A DNA stretch of 64,000 nucleotides from contig JAUSAU010000085.1 of the NCBI GenBank assembly GCA_030652345.1, forward strand, positions 8,072 through 72,071. The letters run 5' to 3'. Source of the stretch: Coriobacteriia bacterium (GTDB lineage: Bacteria; Actinomycetota; Coriobacteriia; Anaerosomatales; PALSA-660). Below the pieces are notes generated by a model. That model was not told where the DNA came from and did no database searches. It saw nothing but the letters and a program-made list of their open reading frames with translations. The position numbers and the translations under genes were made by a program. The stretch's first letter is position 1. Every line of letters starts with the position of its first letter. Shown here in pieces: positions 43,271 through 53,405 of this stretch.

Positions 43271-44023
43271 GTGCACGTCCTGATCATCGAGGCGGATACG
43301 GCCCTTGCCGTGGACATGGTCCGCGCCGTGCAGGCCCGCGGGTGGTCCGCCGACTCGGCCGCGTCATCGGCCGCAGCGCGGGCGCTCCTGGCGTCCGTCA
43401 GCAGCGATGCGATCGTCGTGGACGCCGCACTCGCCGACGGCCCCGGACTGGCGCTGTGCGCCGAGATACGTGCGAGCGGCTTCACCGGTCCGATCCTGCT
43501 CCTCGCGCTCGAGGCGGATACCGCCGCGATCCTCGACGGCCTGGCGAAGGGATGCACGGACTACCTCCTCCGGCCCTTCGACATGGAGTTGTTCGTGCGT
43601 CGCCTCCACGACGCCCTCAGGCGCAGCGGCGACGCGGCGCCGCTCATCCGCATCGGCGAAGTCACGATCGAGCGCAGGACACGTACCGTCGCCGCGAGCG
43701 GCCGCAGGGCTGCTCTCACGCGACGCGAATACGACCTGCTGGAGTTCCTGGCGCGCCACCGTGGCGAGTCGTTCGACCGGCGCACGATCGCGCGGCTCGC
43801 GTGGACCGAGGACGGAGAGACGCGACACCCCCACGAGGTCGATGCGATGGTCACATCGCTTCGACGCCGTCTGGGCCGGGACATGATCGAGGTCGTGACG
43901 GGCCAAGGGTACCGGGTGCCCGCTGATGTCGCGCCGCAGGACTCCCGGACCGCCCTGATGAGCGGGGTTCAGGCCGAGTCGTCACGATCCTCGAATGTGA
44001 GGGACCCGGAGTTCATGCAGTAA
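43271..44023 (+). CDS. atypical OmpR-like response regulator
   Basis: The receiver domain keeps the acidic pair and D51, but the switch threonine is alanine (A79) and the invariant lysine is arginine (R101 in LLRPF). The winged helix is intact (TRREYDLLEFLARHRGESF, DAMVTSLRRRLG, VVTGQGYRVPAD). It has no adjacent kinase. Phosphorylation-independent control is plausible. GGAGGTGTCGC precedes the GTG. The last 55 bases run antisense into the end of msrB. Length is 250 residues. Confidence 0.82.
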   Translation: MHVLIIEADTALAVDMVRAVQARGWSADSAASSAAARALLASVSSDAIVVDAALADGPGLALCAEIRASGFTGPILLLALEADTAAILDGLAKGCTDYLLRPFDMELFVRRLHDALRRSGDAAPLIRIGEVTIERRTRTVAASGRRAALTRREYDLLEFLARHRGESFDRRTIARLAWTEDGETRHPHEVDAMVTSLRRRLGRDMIEVVTGQGYRVPADVAPQDSRTALMSGVQAESSRSSNVRDPEFMQ

Positions 44024-44376
44024 CGGGTCCGCGTCGGCGGAGGGCCATCGTCGAACAGGTGCCCGAGGTGCCCGCCGCATCGTGAGCACGCGACCTCGGT
44101 CCTGACCATCCCGAAACTCTCATCGCGCCGGATCTCGACGGAGCCCGCATCGAGCGGTTTCGAGAAGGACGGCCATCCGGTGCCCGAGTCGAACTTGTCC
44201 GCCGAGTCGAACAGCGGAGCGCCGCACCCGCCGCAGTGATACACACCGGCCTCGTGATTGTCCCAGTACTCGTTGTCGAACGGCGGCTCCGTGCCCGCCC
44301 TCCGCAAGATCCTGAACTGGTCTGCCGTCAGGACCCGACGCCACTCATCATCCGTATGCTCCACCGGATACATCAT
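43969..44376 (-). CDS. msrB: peptide-methionine (R)-S-oxide reductase
   Basis: The 135-residue protein has zinc-binding cysteines in CGGC (48, 51) and CSRC (97, 100), the GTGWPSF motif, and the catalytic C120 in RYCMNSGSL. It reduces the R form of methionine sulfoxide. The start is placed at the ATG pair at 44376, about nine bases after AAGGAG. It lies downstream of the selenocysteine-type msrA and in the same reading frame, with only one UGA between. Confidence 0.95.
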   Translation of the reverse strand: MMYPVEHTDDEWRRVLTADQFRILRRAGTEPPFDNEYWDNHEAGVYHCGGCGAPLFDSADKFDSGTGWPSFSKPLDAGSVEIRRDESFGMVRTEVACSRCGGHLGHLFDDGPPPTRTRYCMNSGSLTFEDRDDSA

Positions 44377-44559
44377 CGCCGTCATCTCCTTCGCGACACG
44401 CCGAGGCACCATGGAGCACCTGCGGCGCTCGTCTCGACGGTCTTTCCTACCTACGTCTACCCCGGGATGGTCGTTGCGCTCGGCATCGGACCGCCCGCCT
44501 CCGCCGAACGGCGGGTCGTGCGGGCAGTCCCGCGGCTCGGGGACGATCGGACTGACGCG

Positions 44560-45069
44560 TCACACAGGAGTCGAGACACCCCGGGCCGAGGCCACCGCCC
44601 ACATGCTGCTGTCGCCGGCGAGCGGAAGCGACGCGAGGAGGCGATGATCGTGCTTCCACACGTACTTCTGGTGGTAGTCCTCCGCCCGATAGAAGCATCG
44701 GAGGGGCTCGAGCGCCGTGGTGACCGGGCCGATCGCCGACTCGATCCGGGCCTTGGACTCCTCGGCGGTGCGACGCTGATCATCCGAGCGGTAGAAGATC
44801 GCCGAGCGGTACTGGACGGAATGCGCGGGCCGGCGGGCGTCGTGCTCGGACCAGAAGACGTCGAGCAGATCACGGTACGAGATCAGCGTCGGGTCGTAGT
44901 CGATCTCAATGGTCTCGGTGTGATCACCCATCCGGCGATACGTGGGGTCCGGCGTCGTACCGCCCGCGTAGCCGACACGCGTGCGAAGGACACCTTCGAG
45001 ACGCCCGAACCGGGCATCGGGACCCCAGAATCAACCGAGGGCAAACGAAGCGGTATCGAACTGCGACAT
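44560..45069 (-). CDS. msrA: peptide-methionine (S)-S-oxide reductase, probable selenoprotein (Sec13 encoded by UGA)
   Basis: Starting at the ATG at 45069 (GGGAGG upstream), the frame reads FALG-UGA-FWGPDARFGRLEGV, then TRVGYAGGTTPDPTYR and, later, FYRAEDYHQKY. The UGA at 45033-45031 stands exactly where MsrA has its catalytic Cys in GCFWG. Reading it as selenocysteine gives a full 169-residue enzyme with all other landmarks, which otherwise would be lost. A SECIS-like hairpin follows at 45018-45000. MsrA reduces the S form of methionine sulfoxide, and a Sec residue speeds the reaction. Possible Sec machinery is outside this window. A base error (TGC to TGA) remains an alternative. Confidence 0.85.
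45000..45018 (-). promoter_or_regulatory. bacterial SECIS-like hairpin in msrA
   Basis: On the minus strand an 8-bp stem (GAUGCCCG with CGGGCGUC, one U-G pair) closes the loop GUU. The loop starts 20 bases after the UGA codon, within the 16-37 base distance seen in bacterial SECIS elements, and has G as its first base. Confidence 0.7.
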
Positions 45070-45373
45070 CGGACCTCCCTGGCGCGACCTGCGTGTTCCG
45101 TGAGCCGGACTGAGCAATCATCGAGCCAGAGCGGCGGTTCCCGCCCGCCTCCCGCCCTGTGTCCGATATCACGAGCGCGTCACATCCGCACGATGCTCAT
45201 CACAAACCTTTCATCGCCGCAATTCGCCGTTCATAGACGCATATGAGCCGCTCAGCGCGCACGTGGGGCATCCGTCGGAAGCGCTCGCCGGAGCACCGCC
45301 CATCGCTCATGGGCACCTGATGGCGTGCCGATACTCTGGTCACCCAACGAGCAGGGATGCCGGGACCACATTG
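45070..45373. other. intergenic region between msrA and an unknown gene
   Basis: This 304-base region is upstream of both divergent genes. Apart from the Shine-Dalgarno of msrA and a GGGA ahead of the ATG at 45374, I see no gene, hairpin or repeat that can be named. Confidence 0.5.
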
Positions 45374-45958
45374 ATGAACGTCGCCACGACCGTCGCACCG
45401 GAAGTACGCGCTGTTGCCACCACAGGTGACGGCGATCTTCTGCGTACCCTGGTCAACTCGGTGAGCCAGGTCGAGGCCGGTCTGGCACTCGGGATCCTGC
45501 GGGACAAGGGCGTGCCGGACCGGACGCTCGTGCGCATGCTCAACCTTCGCGAGCTCCTGATGGAGTTGCCGGCGAGTCCGTTCCCGATGCGTGTCGACTT
45601 CGACATGCTGTCGCGCTTGAACGGCTTCACATCCCGCCTCGGCTGCTACAGCCGCAACTACTCCGACCCGGAGGGCCGCTTCCGGATCGAGGTGCTCGGG
45701 CAGGGCAACCTGTGCTACGACATCGTGGTGTGCGTCGGGAAGCAGAAGGCGTTCCTCAAGCCCGCGCCCGTGAAGGCGGACTTCGTGCGGCCCGAGGCCC
45801 TCGAACTCCTGCTCGCCCGTGAGGAGATGTTGCGCGAAGTGATTGAGATCGTCCGCAGCATGGGTATGGTATTCAATCCGAACTTCTATATGTCTGTGGA
45901 CGACTGGCTGATGGAACATGCCGCCGAGTCCGTCCTTGGAATGGAGGACCTTTTCTGA
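45374..45958 (+). CDS. unknown soluble protein
   Basis: The 194-residue protein has no membrane segment or signal peptide. Its features are a helical N-terminus (LVNSVSQVEAGLALGILRD), a mixed central part with RLGCYSRNYSDPEGRFRIEVLG and three cysteines, and an acidic helical tail (DDWLMEHAAESVLGMEDLF). No known motif was found. It is followed by a bidirectional terminator. An earlier start at 45263 is possible, but the residues before 45374 do not look conserved. Confidence 0.6.
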   Translation: MNVATTVAPEVRAVATTGDGDLLRTLVNSVSQVEAGLALGILRDKGVPDRTLVRMLNLRELLMELPASPFPMRVDFDMLSRLNGFTSRLGCYSRNYSDPEGRFRIEVLGQGNLCYDIVVCVGKQKAFLKPAPVKADFVRPEALELLLAREEMLREVIEIVRSMGMVFNPNFYMSVDDWLMEHAAESVLGMEDLF

Positions 45959-46058
45959 CGAGACGCCTACCCCGCCCTTAAGCCGACCTCCCACACGGCT
46001 GCCGATGAGATCCGTCCCACACTCGGCACACTCAGGCGATCGTCAGTAAGGTACATGC

Positions 46059-46088
46059 GAAGGGCCGTCCCGCGTGGGGCGGCCCTTC
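46059..46088. terminator. bidirectional terminator
   Basis: GAAGGGCCG pairs with CGGCCCTTC, extended by three G-C pairs around GCGT. It sits between two convergent genes. Confidence 0.8.
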
Positions 46089-46121
46089 CGTATTCCCGGC
46101 GCATCATCGAGCGCGTGCGCC

Positions 46122-47345
<1,224 letters not shown>

Positions 47346-47450
47346 CAGCGGCCTTCCGTCCGGCGCGACGTCGCACTATGCGGCGCACGCGAGAGAGTAT
47401 GCGATACGGCGCACATGATACCCGTTGCCGACAGGCCGCCGCGCCCGGCG

Positions 47451-49985
47451 CTACTCGTAGTGCAGTGCGTCCACGACGTCGAGCCGGGACGCCTGCCGTG
47501 CGGGGAGGATGGCCGCGATGACGGCGAAGACGATCCCCACGACGATCGCGATCGCGATACCTGCCCACGGGAAGGCGTACGGCATCGGGAAGCCGACCGT
47601 GTTCATGGCCTCGACGAGCGCATAACCGAGCCAGACGCCGGCCAGAACGCCGAAGAACGTCCCGATCGAGGCCAGGAGCAGCGACTCGGCCATGATCATG
47701 CGGCGCACTTGCCTCTGTGTGGAGCCCACCGCGCGCAGCATGCCGATCTCGCGCGTGCGCGCGACCACGCTCATCGCGAGCGTGTTCATGAGAGCGAGCA
47801 GGGACGGAAGCGCTAGCGCGACCACGAGCGCATACATCGCCGTCATGGACTGATCGAAGACCTTGAGTTGCTCGGCCCGCCACTCCTGGGATCCGTACAC
47901 GCGGAACGCGGGGAAGTCGCGGACGATGCTATCGAGAGCGCCGCGCGCGGCCGCGAGGTCCGTCCCCGGCTTGCGGTCGGCCATGATGAGCAGATCCGTG
48001 GTGACCCCGAAGTCACGCTTGAGCATCCCTTGCGAGACGTACACCGTCGCGAGCTTCGCGTTGAGGTAGTCGGAGCCGATCGCGGCGACGCGATAGGACT
48101 TCGGACCGCTGGGGGTCTCCAGCAGGAGGCGATCCCCCGGGGCGATGCCCTTCTGTGCAGCGTAGACGCCGTTCGCGATCAGCTGACGTCCGCTGTCCAG
48201 GGAGGCGATCGCAGACTGATCCGAGCCACGCGACCACTCGAAGCTGGCCACCTTCGGGTACGCCACCGGGTCGATACCGATGGCCTGCACCGCCGAGCCG
48301 TCGACCGTGCCCTGCGACAGGCGCAGCGTCGCCACGGCCCCGATCCCGGGGGCGTGTCGGATCTCCTCGGCCAGTCGCGGCCCGGCACCGACGTTGCCCT
48401 GCGACAGGATGATCGACTGCGGCATGAGCAGGAAGTCGGCACCGAGCGACTTGTCGAGGTAGTCGATGAAGCCGGTGAAGATCGACGAGAACACGCCGAG
48501 CATCGCGATGATCATCGCCAGACCCATCATGACGACCGAGGCGGTGATGCCGCTGCGGCTCGGGTTGCGCCGCAGGTTGCTGCGCGCGAGTTCGCCCTCC
48601 CGCTCGAAACCGATGTCCAGGAGGTTGCCGAACGCGCCGGCGAGCGGATGGACGAGCGCCGGAGCCGCCAGCGTGATCGCGACCAGGAAGAGCACGGCGC
48701 CGCCGGCGGCCGCATTGCCGTCCCGGGTCGCGAGCATCGCGAGTGCGAGAAGCGCGAGGGCGGCACCGACCCATGCCCGGCGTCGCGAAGCGAGTTCGTA
48801 GACCGCTCCCACCTGAGGGCGCATCGCTTCCAGCGGCGTGACCCGGCCGGCGGACAGCGCGGGAAAGAGCGCCGCGAGCAGCGTCACGGCCATGCCGAGA
48901 CCGATCGCGGACACCCACGTCGTGAGCGTGAACTGCGGGCCGCCCAAGGTCAGTCCGCGAATGAACTGCGAGTAGAACGGTCGGATCGAGGCGATGAGCC
49001 CCTCGGCCATGAGGTAGCCGAAGATGAGGCCGGTCAGCGTGCCGAGAACGCCCTGGAACGCCGCTTCGAGCAGGAACATGCCGACCACCGTGCTGCGCTT
49101 GGCACCGAGCGCCCGCAGCATACCGACGTCACGTCGGCGCTCGCTCACCACGGTGCGGAAGGTGTTCAGGATGATGAACGCCCCCGCGGCCAGCGCGAAG
49201 ACGCCGAACATGTTGAACGCGGCCTCGCCCACCTGTATGGATGCGAGGAGCTGTTCGAAGGTGCCCGCTCCTCCGAGCTTGTAGCGAGGGCCGACGGCAC
49301 GGCCGACCGCCACCTCGACCGCGGCGCGATCCGCTCCCGGGGCCACCTTGAGTTCGACCGCGTTGATGCGCTGGGGCAGTCCGAAGAGGCGCTGGGCGGA
49401 CGGCAGGGGCACGAAGACCTCTTCGCCGCCGGGAAGGGTCGGAGCCGACAGGAGGCCGACGACCCGGAGCCGCTGAGTCCCGACCGAGGAGGGCAGCGAG
49501 AGCTCGGAACCCACCCTCGCGCCGAGGCGTCCCGCCAGGTCCGACGCGAGCACGACGGAATCACCGTCACCTGCGGACAGCGCCCTGCCCTCGCTCACAG
49601 GGAAGACACGGACCTTCGGAGCCGTGCGGACGTCAATACCCACCACCTGCAACACGCTTACTGACGTCGCCGGATCCGCTCCGGGCTCGAGGGGCAGGTT
49701 CACCGCCCGGCGTAACACGGGCAGGGCAGCAGCCACTCCGTTGACCCGAGCAGCCTCTCGGGCGACATCCGAGCTGAACGATTCGCCCGTGTCGGAGGTG
49801 ATGGTGATATCGACCTGACCGGCAGCCCCGAGCGTGGATGATCGGAAGGCATCGAGCATCGTCGGCAGCAGGCCGTTGAGGCCGAATATGACGGTGACGC
49901 CGAGCGAGACCGCAAGGGTCGTGAGAAGCGTCCTCATGCCCCGGCCGATGAGGTAGCGCCACGCCAGTGAGAACTGGATGCTCAC
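47451..49985 (-). CDS. ABC transporter permease (FtsX/MacB type, two FtsX domains)
   Basis: The 844-residue protein begins with the MacB_PCD pattern (SLAWRYLIGRGMRTLLTTLAVSLGVTVIF) followed by a large extracytoplasmic domain. Two FtsX domains of three to four helices are at about 260-390 and 720-840, each with the RRDVGMLRALGAKRSTV / TREIGMLRAVGSTQRQV pattern. Such permeases move lipids or small molecules from the membrane or act mechanically. The GTG overlaps the stop of the ATPase gene, so they form a complete exporter. No substrate is indicated. Confidence 0.93.
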   Translation of the reverse strand: MSIQFSLAWRYLIGRGMRTLLTTLAVSLGVTVIFGLNGLLPTMLDAFRSSTLGAAGQVDITITSDTGESFSSDVAREAARVNGVAAALPVLRRAVNLPLEPGADPATSVSVLQVVGIDVRTAPKVRVFPVSEGRALSAGDGDSVVLASDLAGRLGARVGSELSLPSSVGTQRLRVVGLLSAPTLPGGEEVFVPLPSAQRLFGLPQRINAVELKVAPGADRAAVEVAVGRAVGPRYKLGGAGTFEQLLASIQVGEAAFNMFGVFALAAGAFIILNTFRTVVSERRRDVGMLRALGAKRSTVVGMFLLEAAFQGVLGTLTGLIFGYLMAEGLIASIRPFYSQFIRGLTLGGPQFTLTTWVSAIGLGMAVTLLAALFPALSAGRVTPLEAMRPQVGAVYELASRRRAWVGAALALLALAMLATRDGNAAAGGAVLFLVAITLAAPALVHPLAGAFGNLLDIGFEREGELARSNLRRNPSRSGITASVVMMGLAMIIAMLGVFSSIFTGFIDYLDKSLGADFLLMPQSIILSQGNVGAGPRLAEEIRHAPGIGAVATLRLSQGTVDGSAVQAIGIDPVAYPKVASFEWSRGSDQSAIASLDSGRQLIANGVYAAQKGIAPGDRLLLETPSGPKSYRVAAIGSDYLNAKLATVYVSQGMLKRDFGVTTDLLIMADRKPGTDLAAARGALDSIVRDFPAFRVYGSQEWRAEQLKVFDQSMTAMYALVVALALPSLLALMNTLAMSVVARTREIGMLRAVGSTQRQVRRMIMAESLLLASIGTFFGVLAGVWLGYALVEAMNTVGFPMPYAFPWAGIAIAIVVGIVFAVIAAILPARQASRLDVVDALHYE

Positions 49986-50713
49986 AACAATCCTGCCCGC
50001 TCCATCGCCGCACGGGCCGCGTCGCCGCCCTGCCCGTCCAGCTTGATGTCATCGACGACCGCGCCGTCCTTCATGAGCACGAGGCGCCCCGCGAAGGATG
50101 CGATGCGCGGATCGTGGGTCACCATGAGGACCGAGCGGCCCCACTCGCCGGCCACCTGCCGGAGGAGCTCGGCGATCTCGGTGGCCGACTTCGAATCGAG
50201 GTTCCCGGTCGGCTCATCGGCCAGCACGAGCGCCGGGTCGGTCGAGAGCGCTCTGGCCACCGCGACACGCTGCTGCTGGCCGCCCGAGAGCTGGTCAGGC
50301 CTGCTGGTGAGCCGGTCGCCGAGGCCGACGCGGGCCAGCCAGTCCGCAGCCCGCTCGCGCGCCTTGGCGGCGCCGTCGAGCGTCAGCGGCAGCGCAGCGT
50401 TCTCCACGGCATCGAGGACCGGGATGAGGTTGAAGAACTGGAAGACGAACCCGATGCGGCGGCGCCGGAGCTCCGTGAGCTTGTCGTCATCGAGGCCCGT
50501 CAGGTCCGCTCCGTCGATCGAGACGGTGCCCGACGTCGGGCGGTCCAGACCGCCGATCATGTTGAGCAGGGTGGACTTGCCGCACCCGCTCGGACCCATG
50601 ACCGCGACGAACTCGCCCGGCTCGACGGAGAGGTCGACATCGTCCAGAGCGACGACGGCGTTGTCGCCCTCGCCATAGACCTTGCGCAGCTTGCTCGTCA
50701 TGACGATCGCCAC
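49982..50713 (-). CDS. ABC transporter ATP-binding protein (MacB/LolD type)
   Basis: The 243-residue ATPase has Walker A (GPSGCGKST), a Q-loop (FVFQFFNLIP), the LSGGQQQRVAVARAL signature, Walker B (LVLADEPTGNLD) and the H-loop (VTHDPRI). It powers the permease encoded next. The start is the GTG at 50713 or the ATG four codons later. It is the first gene of a two-gene operon. Confidence 0.95.
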   Translation of the reverse strand: MAIVMTSKLRKVYGEGDNAVVALDDVDLSVEPGEFVAVMGPSGCGKSTLLNMIGGLDRPTSGTVSIDGADLTGLDDDKLTELRRRRIGFVFQFFNLIPVLDAVENAALPLTLDGAAKARERAADWLARVGLGDRLTSRPDQLSGGQQQRVAVARALSTDPALVLADEPTGNLDSKSATEIAELLRQVAGEWGRSVLMVTHDPRIASFAGRLVLMKDGAVVDDIKLDGQGGDAARAAMERAGLL

Positions 50714-50800
50714 CCGGGCTCCCTTCAGCGTCCTGCTTCCATACTATTCCCGCTGAGGGGCGCTCGGTTCTCAAGAAGGCGTGAAGGTACGCTCTGCCCG

Positions 50801-51673
50801 TCAGCGGACGATCTTGGTGATGGGCATCTCGAGGATGTCCTCGGCACCGGCCGCTTTGAGTGCGGGGATCAGGATGTTGACGGTGGCTTTGTCCGCGACG
50901 GTGGTGATCTCGTAGTCGTCAGAGCCGTAGAGCTGGCTGACGGTGGGGCGCTTCATGGCGGGGAGCTGTCCGATGACCGCCTCGAGCCTGGCGGCGGGGA
51001 CGTTCATGGAGAGCAGGACGCGCCCGCGGGCCTCGATGACGCCGAGGAGCAGCGTCCGGATCTCCTCGATGGCGCGACGCTTCTCCGGATCGGCCCAGGC
51101 GTCCTTGTTCGCCAGCAGGCGCGTCGTCGAGGTCAGCACGACGTCGACGATCTTGAGACCGTTGCGGCGCAGGGTCGAGCCGGTCTCGGTCAGGTCGACC
51201 AGCGCGTCCATCATCTCCGGTACCTTGGCCTCGGTCGCTCCGTAGGAGAAGTGGACCTCCACGGGGATGCCGAGATCCTCGAAGAATCGGCGCGTGCAGT
51301 TGGGGAACTCGGTCGTGATGCGGCTTCCCGGCGCTACGTCGCGGGCGCTGTCCACGGGCGAGTCCTGGGGGACGGCGAGCACCATCTGGATTACGCCGGT
51401 GCCGGTCTTGGCATACGGCATGTCAGCGACCTCGACGACGTCGGCGCCGGTCTCGGTGACCCAGTCGTGGCCCGAGATGCCGATGTCGAAGACACCTTCG
51501 GCGACGTAGGTCGGTATCTCCTGCGGGCGCAGGACCTTGATCTTGGCGATACGCGGGTCCGCGATCGTCGGGTTGTACTCGCGGCTCGACTTCTTGACCT
51601 CGAGGTCGGCCTGCGCGAAGAGGAGCAGCGTCTGCTCCTCGAGGGAGCCCTTGGGGAGAGCGAGGGAGAGCAT
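50801..51673 (-). CDS. hisG: ATP phosphoribosyltransferase, long form
   Basis: The 290-residue enzyme catalyses the first step of histidine synthesis, joining ATP and PRPP. Landmarks are LALPKGSLEEQT, VFDIGISGHDWV, the PRPP-binding region TSTTRLLANK and DLTETGSTLRRNGL. The C-terminal HisG_C regulatory domain (about 215-290) is present, so it is the self-sufficient long form that does not need HisZ. No other his genes are adjacent. GGAAGGAACGCC supports the start. Confidence 0.95.
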   Translation of the reverse strand: MLSLALPKGSLEEQTLLLFAQADLEVKKSSREYNPTIADPRIAKIKVLRPQEIPTYVAEGVFDIGISGHDWVTETGADVVEVADMPYAKTGTGVIQMVLAVPQDSPVDSARDVAPGSRITTEFPNCTRRFFEDLGIPVEVHFSYGATEAKVPEMMDALVDLTETGSTLRRNGLKIVDVVLTSTTRLLANKDAWADPEKRRAIEEIRTLLLGVIEARGRVLLSMNVPAARLEAVIGQLPAMKRPTVSQLYGSDDYEITTVADKATVNILIPALKAAGAEDILEMPITKIVR

Positions 51674-51749
51674 GGCGTTCCTTCCGTCGTCGGCGTGCGC
51701 TTCACCACTCTACTGCGATGGAGCGCTCGACGAAAGGCGGAGCCGCCGG

Positions 51750-52376
51750 TCAGTACGCGATGGCGACGGCCGCCCGTGAATACAGGTCGCCTTCCGCGCA
51801 CTTGAGCATGAGCGCCGCGACGTCGGCACGCGAGATCCGCTGGCCCTTGGGGACGACGCTCCCGAGCACCGTGCGATAGCGGCCGGTGAGGGGGCCGTCG
51901 GTCAGGCCGGCAGGACGCACGATCGTCCACTCGAGGTCGGAGAGCATGATGTCGCCCTCCATGCGGTCCAGGTCGTCGTAGATCGCCTTCATCCCCGGGC
52001 TCGCGGTGAACAGGCGCATGGTGAGCGGGAGCTCGTTACGTGCCCCTCCTGCTCCCCCTGCCGAGCAGACGACGAGGCGATGGATCCCGCGTGCGGTCAT
52101 CGCCCTGATCGTGTTCGCGATCCCGTCCGAGTAGACGGTGACAGGCCGCTCACCGCGCGATCCGAGTGCGGAGATCACGGCGTCATGTCCGTCGACAGCG
52201 TCCTGGACGGCCGCCGGATCGCTCACGTCACCCACGACCACCTGCAGCCGATCGTGAACGGCAGTGAGGCGTGCGGGGTCCCGTACGAACGCGGTCACGT
52301 CATGGCCGTGCCCGAGCGCCTGCTCAAGTACCTGCGCACCCGTGCGGCCGGTCGCTCCCAGGACGAGGATGCGCAT
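51750..52376 (-). CDS. NAD(P)-binding NmrA/SDR-like protein
   Basis: The 208-residue atypical SDR opens with LVLGATGRTGAQVLEQALGHG, the GxxGxxG dinucleotide loop, and has FVRDPARL, VVGDVSDPAAVQDAV and DAVISALGSRG. The catalytic Tyr-Lys pair is absent, as in NmrA-like and flavin-reductase-like relatives. Substrate and partner are unknown. Confidence 0.88.
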   Translation of the reverse strand: MRILVLGATGRTGAQVLEQALGHGHDVTAFVRDPARLTAVHDRLQVVVGDVSDPAAVQDAVDGHDAVISALGSRGERPVTVYSDGIANTIRAMTARGIHRLVVCSAGGAGGARNELPLTMRLFTASPGMKAIYDDLDRMEGDIMLSDLEWTIVRPAGLTDGPLTGRYRTVLGSVVPKGQRISRADVAALMLKCAEGDLYSRAAVAIAY

Positions 52377-52405
52377 GGAGCAGCTCCTTCTCGGCGAGAT
52401 ACAGG

Positions 52406-52942
52406 TCAGGCGGGCGATCCCGCGGCATCGGCGGGCTCATCTGTGTGCGCGCGTCGACGCAGGGCGAACGCGGCGAGCGCACCGGCAGCACACGCGGTCA
52501 CGTCGCACGCCGCGTAGACGGCGAGCGCTTGGTTGAGCCCGAGGAGCGCTCCCCCGGCCAGCGCCCCGAGCGCGAGGTTCGCTGCGAGGCCGGCGAGGTA
52601 TCCGAGCGGACCCACGACCCAGAACCAGCGAGGCGGGTCGAGCCGGCGGGCGAACCGGAACGCGAGGAAGGCGACGAGCAGATAGCAGGCAGCCTCGATC
52701 GCGGCGGAGAGGCCGAGGTCATGCCGCAGGGTCATGCGGCGCATGGCGAGTTCGACGCCATAGATGATCGCGACGGCGAGACCGAGTACGAACGGGGTCA
52801 GCGCGGTCCACAGCGCCGCGAAGGCGAAGAGCGGCCACCTGACCGGCTTCGAAGGCCGGTCGCCGGCATCCGCCGTACCCACCGCGGTCCCGCCCGGAGG
52901 TGCGGGCGGCTCCTGAGCACTCGTGAGCGTTTCGGGCGACAT
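52406..52942 (-). CDS. four-helix membrane protein
   Basis: After a proline-rich cytoplasmic N-terminus (1-35), the 178-residue protein has four hydrophobic segments (about 37-62, 78-98, 108-132, 138-160). No motif suggests a function. Its start lies immediately left of the purE stop, so it may be co-transcribed with the purine genes. Confidence 0.6.
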   Translation of the reverse strand: MSPETLTSAQEPPAPPGGTAVGTADAGDRPSKPVRWPLFAFAALWTALTPFVLGLAVAIIYGVELAMRRMTLRHDLGLSAAIEAACYLLVAFLAFRFARRLDPPRWFWVVGPLGYLAGLAANLALGALAGGALLGLNQALAVYAACDVTACAAGALAAFALRRRAHTDEPADAAGSPA

Positions 52943-52943
52943 C

Positions 52944-53405
52944 CTAGGCCTCCGCCATCTCCCGCTTCATCGACTCGATGCGCTCGCGATACTCCGGCAT
53001 CGACGTCCCGAGGATCTGCGTCGCGAGGATCGCGGCGTTCTTCGCACCGTTGATCGCCACGCATGCCACCGGCACACCCGAGGGCATCTGCACCATCGAC
53101 AGGAGCGAATCGAGGCCGCCGAGATCGCTCGTCTTCATCGGCACCGTGATGACCGGGAGCGGCGTGAAGGCGGCCACGACGCCACCGAGATGCGCGGCCT
53201 TGCCTGCGGCGGCGACGATGACCCGCATGCCGCGCTCGGCGGCACCGGAGGACCAGTCGTGCACCTTGTCGGGCTGGCGATGCGCGGAGGCGACGAGAAG
53301 CTCATAGGGGACCCCGAAGCCTTCGAGCGTCTTCGCGCACTCTTCCATCACGGCCATATCGGACTGGGAACCCATGATGATGCCTACCAGCGGCGAGTCG
53401 TTCAT
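52944..53405 (-). CDS. purE: N5-carboxyaminoimidazole ribonucleotide mutase
   Basis: The 153-residue PurE core has GIIMGSQSDMAVM, the active-site SAHRQP (H42), AAAGKAAHLGGV and the GGLDSLLSMVQMPSGVPVA loop. It converts N5-CAIR to CAIR in purine synthesis. The ATG at 53405 lies seven bases after AAGGAGGT. The frame is open upstream into a two-helix segment, described separately. purD follows on the same strand to the right, with a HemW-like gene between. Confidence 0.95.
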   Translation of the reverse strand: MNDSPLVGIIMGSQSDMAVMEECAKTLEGFGVPYELLVASAHRQPDKVHDWSSGAAERGMRVIVAAAGKAAHLGGVVAAFTPLPVITVPMKTSDLGGLDSLLSMVQMPSGVPVACVAINGAKNAAILATQILGTSMPEYRERIESMKREMAEA

